Shown piece after piece: positions 42,801-52,060 of a stretch of DNA of 64,000 bases (position 1 is the first letter of the stretch; each line of letters starts with the position of its first letter). Source of the stretch: Prorocentrum cordatum (Eukaryota; Sar; Dinophyceae; Prorocentrales; Prorocentraceae); the NCBI GenBank assembly GCA_963575745.1, contig CAUYUJ010017894.1, positions 94,352 to 158,351 on the forward strand. The letters run 5' to 3'. Both the position numbers and the translations under genes were made by a program. The notes under the pieces are model-generated. The model worked only from the letters and a program-made list of their open reading frames with translations. It made no database searches and was not told the origin of the DNA.

Positions 42801-43727
42801 GGAGGTAGGGCGAGGTTGGGAACGAGGTCGATATCGAGGAGCTCGAACCTGGGGTCGAATCTCGAACTTGAGAAAGGCATGATCAGAGTAGTGGCTGTGG
42901 ACTCCATCTCGCAGCCATTTCACTATGGTCTCTCCTCTCCCCCAGGCCGTCGGGATGCAAACGTAATCTAGAACTTTGCTAGGGCTGGCGGCTCCCCACT
43001 TCCAGTAGGTCGGAGTCCGTTCTGCAAAAGTATTGATGGCACAAAGTCCCCCCTCCCCCATGAAGTGTTCAAAGTGCTCCCTCATCATCTCCTCCCTCCA
43101 CCGTCTGCTCTCTGAATCATTCCCATATCCTCTCTGCCGTGTCATCATAAGTCCCTCCCCCGTGATCTGCCCCCCCCGTGTCGACACAAGGTCGGGCGTG
43201 AGCTCCACATTGGCGTCACACACAAGAAGCAAGCAAGCGCCTGGGAGCCTCTGCACCGCCTCACGGCGCATCTGCCGTAGCTGTCGGCACATTGTCTCCA
43301 TATCCGTCGGAGAGTCATCATACGAGCTGTCTTTGAAATAAGCACTGTAGAAGCAAACACCGTTACCGAAAAGCACACCTGCGATCCTATCTAAGTTAAC
43401 CCAAGTATGAATTATGTTGCATTGGTACGATGCCCGTACCAGAACCCCTGCTCGGAGACAGCTGGATCGATAACCCAGCCAACCAAGCCGTCTGATCCCA
43501 TCGGAGAAAATTAAATGCTGGCACTCCTGGAGGCCAACCACCGCAACTCCTTCATGAAGGAGATGTCTGCATAGGGCAAATCCTCTAGCATCACGGCGAC
43601 CAACCCTGGCAACATTCATGGAACCTGCCGCGAAAGGCTTGTTGCCTCTGTCCGCGCTCTCGCGGCGCCCCCACTCCAAGCTGGATTGGAAAGCGGCCAC
43701 TGTGGTCTGGATACCGTAACGAGGCAA
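39855..43727 (-). CDS. LINE ORF2: AP endonuclease, reverse transcriptase, permuted RNase H
   Basis: 1290 uninterrupted codons counted from a TTG; the same frame is open back to the TAG at 43898-43896. Endonuclease blocks: GLQECQ (Glu 68), CDANVE (Asp 171), KVLDYV (254), SDH (281-283). RT: motif A AQADIKKTFGNI (Asp 636), motif B SIRTGGTESPLLF (from 691), motif C WADN (745-748, bases 41484-41495) where YxDD is usual. RNase H: GDSLLVSSWLQGKW (Asp 1143), YREDNTRADELTH (Asp 1204), YRGAYDRGVGG (Asp 1241). The Glu motif STIMDYELAAAEALARAL follows in the same frame, beyond TGA codons at 39857-39855 and 39848-39846. Frame integrity over nearly 1300 codons suggests a young copy. The role is target-primed reverse transcription. 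Confidence 0.93.
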   Translation of the reverse strand: MPRYGIQTTVAAFQSSLEWGRRESADRGNKPFAAGSMNVARVGRRDARGFALCRHLLHEGVAVVGLQECQHLIFSDGIRRLGWLGYRSSCLRAGVLVRASYQCNIIHTWVNLDRIAGVLFGNGVCFYSAYFKDSSYDDSPTDMETMCRQLRQMRREAVQRLPGACLLLVCDANVELTPDLVSTRGGQITGEGLMMTRQRGYGNDSESRRWREEMMREHFEHFMGEGGLCAINTFAERTPTYWKWGAASPSKVLDYVCIPTAWGRGETIVKWLRDGVHSHYSDHAFLKFEIRPQVRAPRYRPRSQPRPTSTARRPFSDQLQQSQFASLADIGIPNTSPADIGSYLSGLADPCLVPPAVSSAPVKPAVLADLQAMYRRLKSRTDMDPQDKRAQMKAITQQVRPHKRQYDRARLTWEFQGGRKTQRVQTTSLEVDGEVTEDRWKWEEALQMHGATTMSCAQSRAEQLSLLRRLREQANVSGRPAPKLSCAVVLRARARLRTGKACGSDGCAAELLKSLTWRSIRHIYTTFLSIYRACSPTPDTWRQGLITLMPKVATLRSLSETRSIVVANSLATWYLTSLTITLEAEVSGDLQRLGLYGFSPGRSPWEIVGPFKPICQHGSVWGKNNNDQTAHVAQADIKKTFGNITIQVVARALEALEVHPRLTHAILEPLVGTSGILCFEGLEATTSWDRSIRTGGTESPLLFNLVVLAMCADLFKSWDDLQLGYPVTDILNVSMDVCRYSHALWADNIYLVATSAQDLQHLLTSLTTCFRDWGLSWKPDSLEYMIAGGSPPCSLEVDIAGTPFPLKRVTKMQVLGTVVESEFDITHGAIRHRITMARRAFFAHAPYFRSKYVSPRAKFYRYQQRLQSVMSYGLDCCTLDAEGLRLLHSCEGSLLMSMFGRRKQANESWGIWRPRRLDHVRRQFCDEGFQSITQLVCVRSSNVARSVAQYVQGQLAIHSRYTARETDTEDGRDVRRRIDRGDGRCSRTFLDSRGTLLFDNPEWTSRRDDLTSSLHASGQLSLARSGTRRRFGPTSIGQRTWQCPYREVLGPCWWDGFDDSYTGFVKLWRTILGHFNKRRIFEYWYVATTGPSWSSTQFEAKQSTEGTTPEALEKQSKRLATICQRATVWDVLSEGIGVDLQGDSLLVSSWLQGKWRCHNQGYADRVAECVETIYELSCRANIRAANIGRDIYRHEYREDNTRADELTHLAREGRTFYSNQVACSPIESQYLIHVAYRGAYDRGVGGNGCGCGFWLQKGFLDYSQWGPTYHTTHSLSIRLSSDSPQEDPGE

Positions 43728-43895
43728 GACCGCGTCCCAGACATCCTTGTGGATGGTCCATCGTGCTTCTGATGCCTTCCAAACTGCAAGCTCGATGGGT
43801 CGATGGGTCTGGAGGTCGGGCGGCTTGGTCCAGATAGTGCTGATGCCTTTTCCCGATCCAGTCTGACTACTGATGCCAAACTTTGTGTTATGATA

Positions 43896-45041
43896 CTATT
43901 TGAGAATAGTTTGCCTCCAGATACCAAGGAAACGCCCCACGGCGGCAATATGACCCTTCTTCCATTCTGGGGCCTCGATCTTGATGATGATATTCTTTGG
44001 ACGATAATCCATATCTGTGAGGATGTTCTGCATGGTGGGATCTCCGGCGAGCTTATTTTGAGCATCTGTTCGTTCACTAGGGTCCAAGATTATAGCATCC
44101 CACAAGTGTTTACAGTTCCATAATACATCTCCATCAGTACCAGCACAAAATTTGATACGGCACAAAGAAAACATGGGCCGGTTACCATTGATACGAAGGG
44201 TACCCACATCATCCACCCTGGCTCTATCTTCCTCCCCGAGGAGGTCAAGTAAATCTCGAATAAGATGCTGGCAATCGAGATCCGTGATCTGTGTCTCTGA
44301 GCGCGACATCGCACTGGACGTATCCGTGACCCAGCCGCGCAGCTCGATATATGATGGATTCCACTGGCGCTGTACTCCAGCTCCTCCAACCGATGACGTG
44401 CCTCCCGCACTCGGGGCCGCCGTGGAAGCCGACGTACCTGCCTTGATGAAGGCGATCTCCTTCTCAAGGCGATCGAGTTTAGTATCCTGCCTGTTGTTGT
44501 GAGCCCTGAGCGAACCAATATCATCCTTGACCTCTGTGATTTCCTGCTTGAGCTCAATCATATTCTCGGACTGGAGGGAGGCCAGGGCGCTCAGGGCATC
44601 TCACAGCTTGCCGAAATAGTGGGGTACATCATCCGCCTTGCAAGCCTCGCTGAGCGAGGCCATAGATTTCTCACATGCTTCTCGTTTTGCTTCCAATGCC
44701 GTCGCCTGTGCCCGTCGCTTAACCCTGCGGTCGTCTCCCATGACTACATCCGCCACAGCCGTCGTCATATTTGATGCTGCTGTGTAGAGCTGGCTAAGAT
44801 GCACTCCCCAGCGTTGACACCAATCTTGATCGTCCTGAAAGGACCTTTTGCGGGATGCAGCCTGGACCGCTGGGTCCTCAGCCTCCCTGTCTTTGAGGTA
44901 TTTGTCAAGATCAATAGATTCAGTGGGTTCGATAGAAGCGTCGATGGGATCAGTCTTCTCGTCTGGCCTCTGTCTGGCACAGTGACGTGTCAAAACCTGA
45001 TTAAAGGGGTACGACGTGATGCCTCCCTCGACCAATCGCAA
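43896..45041 (-). CDS. LINE ORF1 (coiled-coil RNA-binding type) with one in-frame TGA
   Basis: Two consecutive frames in the same phase (45041-44601 and 44561-43896) are separated only by a TGA at 44603-44601. The first part is charged. The second starts with a heptad-like helix (IELKQEITEVKDDIGSLRAH and DTKLDRLEKEIAFIKAG), then PSYIELRGWVTD and IIIKIEAPEWKKGHIAAVGRF. Both of the latter blocks recur in ORF1 of the 56.5-62.3 kb copy (PSFVELKGWVTD; VEAPPWKKPHLDAAGIF). Layout matches LINE ORF1 proteins that trimerise and bind RNA. It ends at TAG 43898-43896, but the frame continues open into ORF2. Confidence 0.75.
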
Positions 45042-45251
45042 TCACCTGAGAGCAGGAGTCGGACTCACGCGAGAGCAGGAGTCGGACGCAGACGAAAAAA
45101 TATACCTGTGGTGTAAGAGGTGGAAAGAGGAGGTAGAAGTGACTGCAAAAGGGAAGGTGGCGCATCGCGACCTCCTCCTCTTCTGGAGCAACGTTGCTCT
45201 TGAGCCGACGTTGCTCTGAGCCAGCGATTGCAACAACCCAAACAGTTGACC
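45042..45251 (-). other. LINE 5' leader with a short direct repeat
   Basis: Upstream of ORF1 in minus sense. GAGAGCAGGAGTCGGAC occurs twice about 22 bp apart (about 45049 and 45071 in plus coordinates), and ACGTTGCTCTTGAGCC/ACGTTGCTCTGAGCC is another near-repeat at 45190-45222. Confidence 0.6.
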
Positions 45252-45293
45252 AAAAAAACCAAGGTTGCCTGTTTACCGCCGGCTCCCAGTCTC
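45252..45293 (-). repeat. Inverted hairpin arm bounding the LINE at its 5' side
   Basis: Reverse complement of the left arm: GTTTACCGCCGGCTCCCAGT on the plus strand, preceded by AACCAAGGTTG. Confidence 0.8.
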
Positions 45294-46130
45294 TCGTAAA
45301 ACATTTACAGTGCGAATAATTTGTTCAGTCGCAGCCATGGTTGCAGAGGCCGAATTGAGACGTCTCGGTATCGTTGGCGAATGCAGATGATGGCCTTCTT
45401 TTTGAAAACGTGCTCTCCAGCTCCATAGCCAGCCTACAGCTCGAAGAGAGCCGAGAAAACTGGATCCGGCGGTAAACCGTCAACCAGGTAACCACCGGGA
45501 ACCTCGTAGAGCTCTGTTCTTGCGCGGCGCTGCTCGAAGCACACGAAAAAAGCTTTCTCAAGCATGAAAAAAAAACTCGAGCGATATGTTTTGTTCAGTT
45601 TCCTTCGCTTCGAGGACCTAGCTCGAGCCCCCATCGAGTTCAGGCCTCTCGATGCGAGGAAGGAACGCGCCGGGTGATGCTGTGTCAGTTTACGTGCGTA
45701 TCAGCTCTGCAGCTCTTCTAAATCTTCAGTTAAGGTAAACCGACAGCACCTCTCAAGATCACTTGTATAATACGAACAGCTTCGCGGATATAGCTCGAGT
45801 AGCAGGCCGAGTTCAGACCTCTCGATGGAACAGACAACAGCGCCTGATGATTTTCGATCAGATTCTGTAAGTAGCAGCTCTGTGCTCCTAATTCTCGAGA
45901 GAAGTACAGAAAACCGTCAATGCGTCAAGATGCTCGAAACGGCAGACGGTTCCCTAAAGTCTTTTGATAGTAATATTGCAGCTATGGACCTGAGAAGCTG
46001 ACTGGCAGACGCGGCATAACCCGCTACAGGTTGGAAAAATACCGGTTCTCAAAACGAACTTTGAAATTTTGCACAAAGATAGAAAAACCGACCCCAAATC
46101 GTCATATTGTCTCTTAAAGTACGGTCGGCC
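45294..46130. repeat. Hairpin-family dispersed repeats and partial satellite monomers
   Basis: Contains one intact hairpin (45459-45516), satellite-like TTCAGACCTCTCGATG (about 45641 and 45830) and the GATAGTAATATTGCAGC / CAGACGCGGCATAACCC modules. No gene. Confidence 0.75.
45459..45516 (+). repeat. Hairpin repeat, intact copy
   Basis: TCCGGCGGTAAACC with right arm GGTAACCACCGGGAACCTCG. The stem is partly mismatched. Confidence 0.85.
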
Positions 46131-46190
46131 AACTGGGCGCCGGCGGTAAACCGTCAACCTTTCTTACCGCCGGGGGACTCGTAGAGCTTC
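46131..46190 (+). repeat. Hairpin repeat, intact copy heading a satellite cassette
   Basis: Perfect 10-bp stem CCGGCGGTAA (46140-46149) and TTACCGCCGG (46164-46173) around a 14-nt loop ACCGTCAACCTTTC. Followed by GGGACTCGTAGAGCTTCCTG. This is what an uninterrupted target of the 56.53 kb LINE looks like. Confidence 0.93.
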
Positions 46191-47289
46191 CTGACAATAT
46201 AATGTCGAAAAAATGCAGAGAACGAATAGTTTTTCAGCCCAAGCGATTTCAGACCTCTCGATGCAACAGCCGAACGCCCCCGATGCTTCTGGATTGTCTT
46301 CTGTACGAGCTCTGTAGCTCTCCTACAGCCCGAGTTACGTGCGTAAATCGACAGCACCTCTCAAGATGACTCGAACAATACGAATAGTTTGCGAAACCAG
46401 CTCGAGTAGCAGACCGAGTTCAGACCTCTCAATGCGACAGGCGGACGCGTCTGATGTCTCCTAATCGATTCCTGTGATTACCAGCCCTGCAGCCCTCCAG
46501 CCCGAATTAAGTGCAGAAAACCGACAGCACCTCTAAGGATGACTCGAACAATACGAATAGCTTCGCGGACCTAGTTCGGGCAGCAGACCGAGCTCCGAGC
46601 TCTGGATTCGACAGGCAGACGCGCCTGATGTCTCCAAATCGATTCCTGTGGCCACCAGCACTGTACTCCTCCTACAGCCCGAGTTAAGTGCAGAAAATCG
46701 ACAGCACCTCTCAAGATGACTCCAACAATACGAATAGTTTCGCGATTCTAGATCGGGCAGCAGACCGAGTTCAGAGCTCTGGATTCAACAGACAAATGCG
46801 ACTGATGATTCTGAATCGGTTTCTCTAAGCGTCAGCTCTGCAGCTGTCCTATAGCCCAAGTTCAATGCAGAAAACCGAGAGCGCCTGTCAAGATGACTCC
46901 ACAAAAAAACGGATAGGTTTGCGGACCTAGCTCGGCTAGCAGACCGAGTTCCGACCTCTGGATGCGACAGACGAACGCGCCTGATCCTTCTGAATCGATG
47001 AGGTGTGCTTACCAGCTCTGTAGCTGTCCTGTATCTCGAGTTAAGTCCAATATACCGACAGCGCGTATCAAGATGACTCGAAACGGCCGATCCCGCCGCA
47101 ACGCTTTTTGGCAGTAAAAGGTACCCGATCGAGATGAGATTAAGACGGCGAGCGGGAATAAGATCGGACATGGTCAGAAAAAAAACTAGAGCTCAAACGA
47201 CTTTCGAGAACAAATTTTTCAACTGACCAAAAGTCAGCAAAAGGTCCGTCGAGATTTTTCTTGCCAACTAGCTCTCCAGCGCCCCAGAA
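46191..47289 (+). repeat. Satellite cassette 1, about 173-179-bp monomers
   Basis: AGACCGAG anchors at 46411, 46584, 46762 and 46941 give periods of 173, 178 and 179 bp, and a more diverged first monomer starts near 46245. Monomers share TTCAGACCTCTNGATGCNAC, CGCGCCTGATG, ATCGATTCCTGTG, AGCTCTGTAGCT, AAGTGCAGAAAACCGACAGC and AAGATGACTCGAACAATACG. The cassette closes with a GCGAGCGGGAATAAGATCG segment (about 47147). Confidence 0.9.
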
Positions 47290-47346
47290 CTGGGAGCCAG
47301 CGGTAAACCGTCAACCAAGTTACCGCCGGACCCTCGTAGAGCTCTG
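47290..47346 (+). repeat. Hairpin repeat, intact copy
   Basis: CCAGCGGTAA / TTACCGCCGG (one mismatch). Confidence 0.88.
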
Positions 47347-47631
47347 GAATCGCTGAATCCTTCAGATCCGACAAGTAAGTTAGAGCATAAACTTAGAAAA
47401 TCGAACATATTCTACACTCATTAAAACATGCAGTTCCACAGCTCATTGTTCCTGCACGTTTTTTGATAGTAAGATTCCAGCTACGAACCTGGGAATTCGA
47501 CAGGCGAACGCGGCACAACCCACTCTATGTTACAAAAATATTGATTCCCAAAACGAATTTCACAATCTCTCGAAATATCAAAAAAAACCGACCCCAGGTC
47601 ATCACATTGTCCGCCCGGGCCGGGTTGGCAA

Positions 47632-47690
47632 ACTGGGAGCCGGCGATAAACCGTCAACCAGGTTACCACCGGAAGCCTCTTAGCGCTCTT
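47632..47690 (+). repeat. Hairpin repeat, intact copy
   Basis: CCGGCGATAA / TTACCACCGG, with two stem mismatches, followed by AAGCCTCTTAGCGCTC. Confidence 0.82.
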
Positions 47691-47799
47691 TTTCTTGCGC
47701 GGCGCTGCTCGGAACACATGCAAAGAGCTCCATCAAGCGTTAGCTGGAAAACTCGAAAACACATTTGTTGGTTTTCATCGAAAATCGGTTCCGCCAAAC

Positions 47800-47856
47800 T
47801 GGGAGCCGGCGGTGAACCGTCAACCAGGTTACCGCCGGAACCCTCGTAGAGCTCTG
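47800..47856 (+). repeat. Hairpin repeat, intact copy
   Basis: CCGGCGGTGA / TTACCGCCGG (one G.T pair), only about 110 bp after the previous hairpin. Confidence 0.88.
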
Positions 47857-48367
47857 GGACCACGGAATTCTGTTCAGATCCCGACGAGTAAGTTCAAGTA
47901 GACATGAGCTTAGAAAGAACATCATTCGAAAATAAATTCCTAGAGCCCATTGTCCCTCCACGTTTTTAGATAGTAATATTCCAGCTACGAACCTGAGACT
48001 TTAACAGGCGAGCGCAGGACGACCCACTTCACGTTACAAAAATAGTAGTTTGCAAAACGAATTTCAAAATCTCCCGAAATATTCGAAAAACCGACTCCAG
48101 GTAATCACATTGTCCGCCGGGGCCGAGTTCGCCAACTAGCTGCACCTTGAGCCGGAATTCCTCTAGCTCACCGATGCCGAAGAGCTCTACGAGGTATGTT
48201 TTGATATTAATACTGCAGCTACGGACTGAGAATTTCACTGGCAAACGCGGCTCAACCCACTACAGGTGCGAAAAATACTGGTTCTCAAAACGAATGTTCA
48301 AATCTCTCCGGAAATTCGTCCAACCGACCCAAAGTTCACACATTGTCCGTCGGGGCCTGGTCGGCCA

Positions 48368-48424
48368 ACTGGGAGCCGGCGGTAAACCGTCAGCCAGATT
48401 ACCGCCGGGAGCCTCGTAGAGCTC
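48368..48424 (+). repeat. Hairpin repeat, intact copy
   Basis: CCGGCGGTAA / TTACCGCCGG, perfect stem. Confidence 0.9.
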
Positions 48425-49307
48425 TTGTCTGCACGACGCTGCTTGGAACACATGGGGAAGCTTTCTCACGCGTAAGCTGAAAAGCTTAAAATTACGTTTT
48501 TCAGCTTTTACCGAAAGTCAGTTGATCCAAGTGGCGAACCGACAGCACCTCTCAGATCACTCGTATCATTCGAGTAGCAGACCGAGTTCAGACCTCTAGA
48601 TGCAACAGACAAACGCGCCTGATGATTCTGAATCCATTTCTGTAAGTAGCAGCTCTGTATCTCTGCTACATCTTGAGAAGTACAGCAAACCGTCAACGCG
48701 TTTCAAGATGCTCAAAACGGCCGACGGTTCCCTCAAGTCTTTCATAATAAAATTGCAGCTTCAGACCTGAGATTTTTACTGGCAGACGCGGCACAGCCCA
48801 CTACAGGTGAGGAAAATACCGACTCCCAAAACGAACTTCAAAATTTTGCACAAAGATCGCAAAACCGACCCAAAGTTACCACATTGTCTCTTAAGGTCGG
48901 GTCGGCCAACTAGCTCCACCCTGCGCCCGAATTCCTCTCAGCTCATCTTGCCGAAGAGCAAGGTACTAGCCGCACCCCGCGCCCGAATACCTCGTAGAGC
49001 TCTTCGACATCGATGAGCTGGAGGAATTCCGGCGAGGGGGGGATCTAGTTGGCCAACCCGGCCCGAACGGACAATCTGATGACCTGGGGTCGGTTTTTCG
49101 AATATTTTGAGAGACTTTGAAATTCGTTTTGGGAACTACCATTTTTGTAACGTAGAGTGGGTTGTGCCGCGTTCGCCTGTCGAATTCTCAGGTTAGCAGC
49201 TGGAATAAAACTGTCAAAAACAATGTGCTGTAGGAATACATCTGTCGAACGATTATAGAACATGTTCGATTTTCTAAGCTCATGTCTGCTTGAAGTTACT
49301 CGTCGGG

Positions 49308-49366
49308 ACTGAGATCCGGCGGTACACTGTCAACCAGGTAACCGCTGAGAGCCTCGAAGAGCTCTC
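49308..49366 (+). repeat. Hairpin repeat, degraded copy
   Basis: TCCGGCGGTACAC / GGTAACCGCTGAG; the stem is poorly conserved. Confidence 0.75.
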
Positions 49367-49916
49367 TCATCGCGCGGCGCTGCTCAGAGCCCACGCAAAA
49401 GCTTTCTGAACATGAAGAAAAGAGCTCGAAAAATACGTTTTTTCATTATGCATCTTCGCTTCGTGAAACTAGCTCGAGTACCAGACCGAGTTGACACCTC
49501 TCGATGCGAGAAAAGAACTCGCCGGGTGATACTGGATCGGTTTATACGCGTAACAGCTCTGTAGCTCTTCTAAATACCTCGTAGAGCTCTTCTGCATCGA
49601 TGAGCTAGAGGAATTCCGGCGCGGGGTGGAGCTAGTTGGTCGACCCGGCCAGAAAAGAAGACGTCATAACTTTGGGTCGGTTTTGCTAAGATTTGAAAGA
49701 TATTTGACAATTCATTTTAAGAAAGCAGATTTTTCGCACCTGTAGACGACTGTGAGGGTCTCTGCATATTTTTATGAGCTCTGCAGGCGCACTTTTACTA
49801 TCAAAACACTTGGCGGAACCCACTTTAAGTTGAGAAGAAAAAAATCAATGTTCAATTTTTGAAGAAATGCCTCGAGAAGCTCTCTCCTTCGACTCTGAGC
49901 ACTCTCACGCGTGAAA

Positions 49917-49973
49917 GGAGCTCTACGAGGTTCCGGGCGGTGACCAGGTTGACGGTTCACCGCCGGTGCCAGT
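49917..49973 (-). repeat. Hairpin repeat, intact copy, inverted
   Basis: In minus sense GGCACCGGCGGTGA / TCACCGCCCGG, with GAGCTCTACGAGG on the plus-strand left. Confidence 0.88.
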
Positions 49974-50408
49974 CTTCGGTTAAGTACAGGAAACCGAGAG
50001 GACTTGTCAAATGACTCAAAGGATAGAAATAGTTTTGCGGACCTAGCTCGATTGTAAGACCGAGTTCAGACCTCTGGATGCAACACACGGACGCGCCTGA
50101 TAATTCCCAACAGTTTTCTAAGTATGAGCTCTGTAGCTGTTCTAAATCTCGAATTAAGTACCGGAAACCGTCTACGCGTGTCAGGATGACTCGAAACACA
50201 GTCGGTTCCCTCAAGTAATTTGAAAGTAATATTCTATCTACGGACCTGGGAATTTTACTGGCAGACGCGGCATAACCAACTACACGTGGAAAAATAAAGG
50301 TCAAATATCTTTGAAATATATTAGCAAAACCGACCCAAAGTTGTCACATTGTCTCTTCTGGTCGGGTCGGCCAACTAGCTCCACCCGCGCCGGAATTCCT
50401 CTAGCATC

Positions 50409-50466
50409 GACTGGGAGCGGGCGGTGAAACGTCAACCAGGTTACCACCCGAAGCCTCGTGGAGCTC
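50409..50466 (+). repeat. Hairpin repeat with a possible compensatory pair
   Basis: The left arm has GCGGGCGGT where most copies have GCCGGCGGT. The right arm has ACCACCCG where most have ACCGCCGG. The outer C-G pair is flipped to G-C on both sides, though a second right-arm change breaks another pair. Confidence 0.82.
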
Positions 50467-50807
50467 TTTGCCTTGTGACGCGCTGCTCGTAACACATGGA
50501 AAGAGCTTGATCAAGGGATAGCTGTTGATATTAATTAAAAACACGAGAAATGGTTTTCCGTAATGTCGGTTCCTCCTAATCTTTTCATAGACATAATGGA
50601 CCATGAACGCGCCATAATTGACTGCAGACAATAAAAATCTGGACTTCCAAAAGAAATTTCAAAATAAAATTTCTGAAAACCCGCCCCGAGTGTCACACAT
50701 TGTCCGCCCGGGCCGGGTCGGCCAACTAGCTCCACCTCGCGCCCGAATTCCTCTAGCTCCTAAATGCCGAAGAGCTCTACGAGGTATGCCGAAGAGCTCT
50801 ACGAGGT

Positions 50808-50865
50808 ACTGGGAGACGGCGGTAAACTGTCAACCTGGCTACCGCCATGAACCTCGTAGAGCTCT
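50808..50865 (+). repeat. Hairpin repeat, intact copy
   Basis: ACGGCGGTAA / CTACCGCCAT, partly mismatched stem. Confidence 0.82.
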
Positions 50866-51067
50866 GTTCTTGCACAGGAATCGTCGGAACACCTGAAGAA
50901 AGCTTCTGGAGCGAGAAACGAAAAATTCAGAAAATCACGTTTTTCTGTTTTATCAAACGTCGGTTGCTTCAAGTGTTTTGATAGTAATACTGCACCTCCG
51001 GAACTAAGAATTTGACTGGCAGACGCGGCATAACCTACTACAGGTGCGAAGAATCTGGTTTCTCAAA

Positions 51068-51123
51068 ACTGGCGCCGGCGGTGAACCGTCAACATAGTCA
51101 CCGCCGGGAACCTCGTAGAGCTC
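51068..51123 (+). repeat. Hairpin repeat, intact copy
   Basis: CCGGCGGTGA / TCACCGCCGG, perfect stem. Confidence 0.9.
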
Positions 51124-51380
51124 CTCACACTGAAAAGGGTGCTGAGAATCGAAGTAGAATAAAAAATGAGATTTTTCGAAAATCGTTATTCTTGATTTTT
51201 TCGATGTTCACATTCGCTCAGTTCCCGGAAGTCAACTCATAAGAAAATGCATCGGGAGAGCTGAGCTGCTGTCAGAGAGGAGTTTACATGCCACTGCGAC
51301 GCGCAAAAATCTGCTTTCTGAAAATGAATTGTCAAATATCTTTCAATTTTTCGCAAAACCGACCATTGGTAGCGTCCAAA

Positions 51381-51436
51381 ACTGGCGCCGGCGGTGAACC
51401 GTCAACCTGGTCACCGCCGGGAACCTCGTAGAGCTC
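51381..51436 (+). repeat. Hairpin repeat, intact copy
   Basis: CCGGCGGTGA / TCACCGCCGG, perfect stem. Confidence 0.9.
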
Positions 51437-51660
51437 CTTTCACGCGTGAGAGTGCTCAGAGTCAAAAGCGAGAGCTTCTGGAGGCATTTCTCGAGAAAGT
51501 GAACAGTAATGTTTTTCATCTCGAGATGAAGTTAGTTCCGCCAAGTGTTTCGATAGTAAATGTGCGCCTACAGAGCTCACATTAAGACGCAGAGACCCTC
51601 ATAGTCGTTTACAGGTGCGAAAAATCTCCTTTCTCAAAATGAATTGTCAAATATCCTTCA

Positions 51661-51715
51661 ATGGCGCCAACGGTGAACCGTCAACCTGGACACCGCCGGG
51701 AACCTCGTAGAGCTC
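51661..51715 (+). repeat. Hairpin repeat, intact copy
   Basis: CCAACGGTGA / ACACCGCCGG, two mismatches. Confidence 0.82.
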
Positions 51716-51998
51716 TTTTCACGCGTGAGAGAGCTCAGAGTCGGAAGAGAGAGCTTCTGGAGGCATTTCTCGAAGAATTGAACATTCATTTTTTTCCATG
51801 ACGACATGAAGTTGGTTCCGCCAAGTGTTTTGATAGTAAATGTGCGCCTACCGAGCTCATATTCAGACGCAGAGGCCCTCATAGTCGTTTACAGGTGCGA
51901 AAAATCTGCTTTCTCAAAATGAATTGTCAAATTACTTTTCAAATCTTATGAAAAACGACCAAAAGTTAACACTTTGTCCTTTCTCGCCGGGTCGGCCA

Positions 51999-52060
51999 AC
52001 TGGGCGCCGGCGGTAAACCGTCAACCTTTCTTACCGCCGGGGGGCTCGTAGAGCTTCCTG
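51999..52060 (+). repeat. Hairpin repeat heading satellite cassette 2
   Basis: CCGGCGGTAA / TTACCGCCGG with loop ACCGTCAACCTTTC, nearly identical to 46131-46190. Confidence 0.92.

Larger units (their letters stand above)
39653..45260 (-). mobile_element. Near-full-length LINE with inverted hairpin arms at both ends
   Basis: About 5.6 kb with ORF1, APE, RT and permuted RNase H on the minus strand. The left flank reads GAGAGCCGGCGGTAAGGGG then TCAACCTTGGTTTTTT. The right flank (45252-45290) reads AAAAAAACCAAGGTTG then GTTTACCGCCGGCTCCCAGT, the reverse complement of a left arm. The copy is thus bracketed by inverted arms, unlike the others. The minus-strand 3' end is GCGCAAACCC plus a short A run after a GC-rich stem. 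Confidence 0.85.
47347..51998. repeat. Field of dispersed hairpin-family repeats, no gene
   Basis: Units of roughly 200-600 bp repeat the modules listed for 33.09-34.21 kb, in both orientations. Intact hairpins occur at 47632, 47800, 48368, 49308, 49917 (inverted), 50409, 50808, 51068, 51381 and 51661. The palindromic companion GAGCTCTACGAGGTA recurs near 48184, 50769 and 50792, and inverted near 48990 and 49575. I find no coding sequence in this 4.6 kb. Confidence 0.8.
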
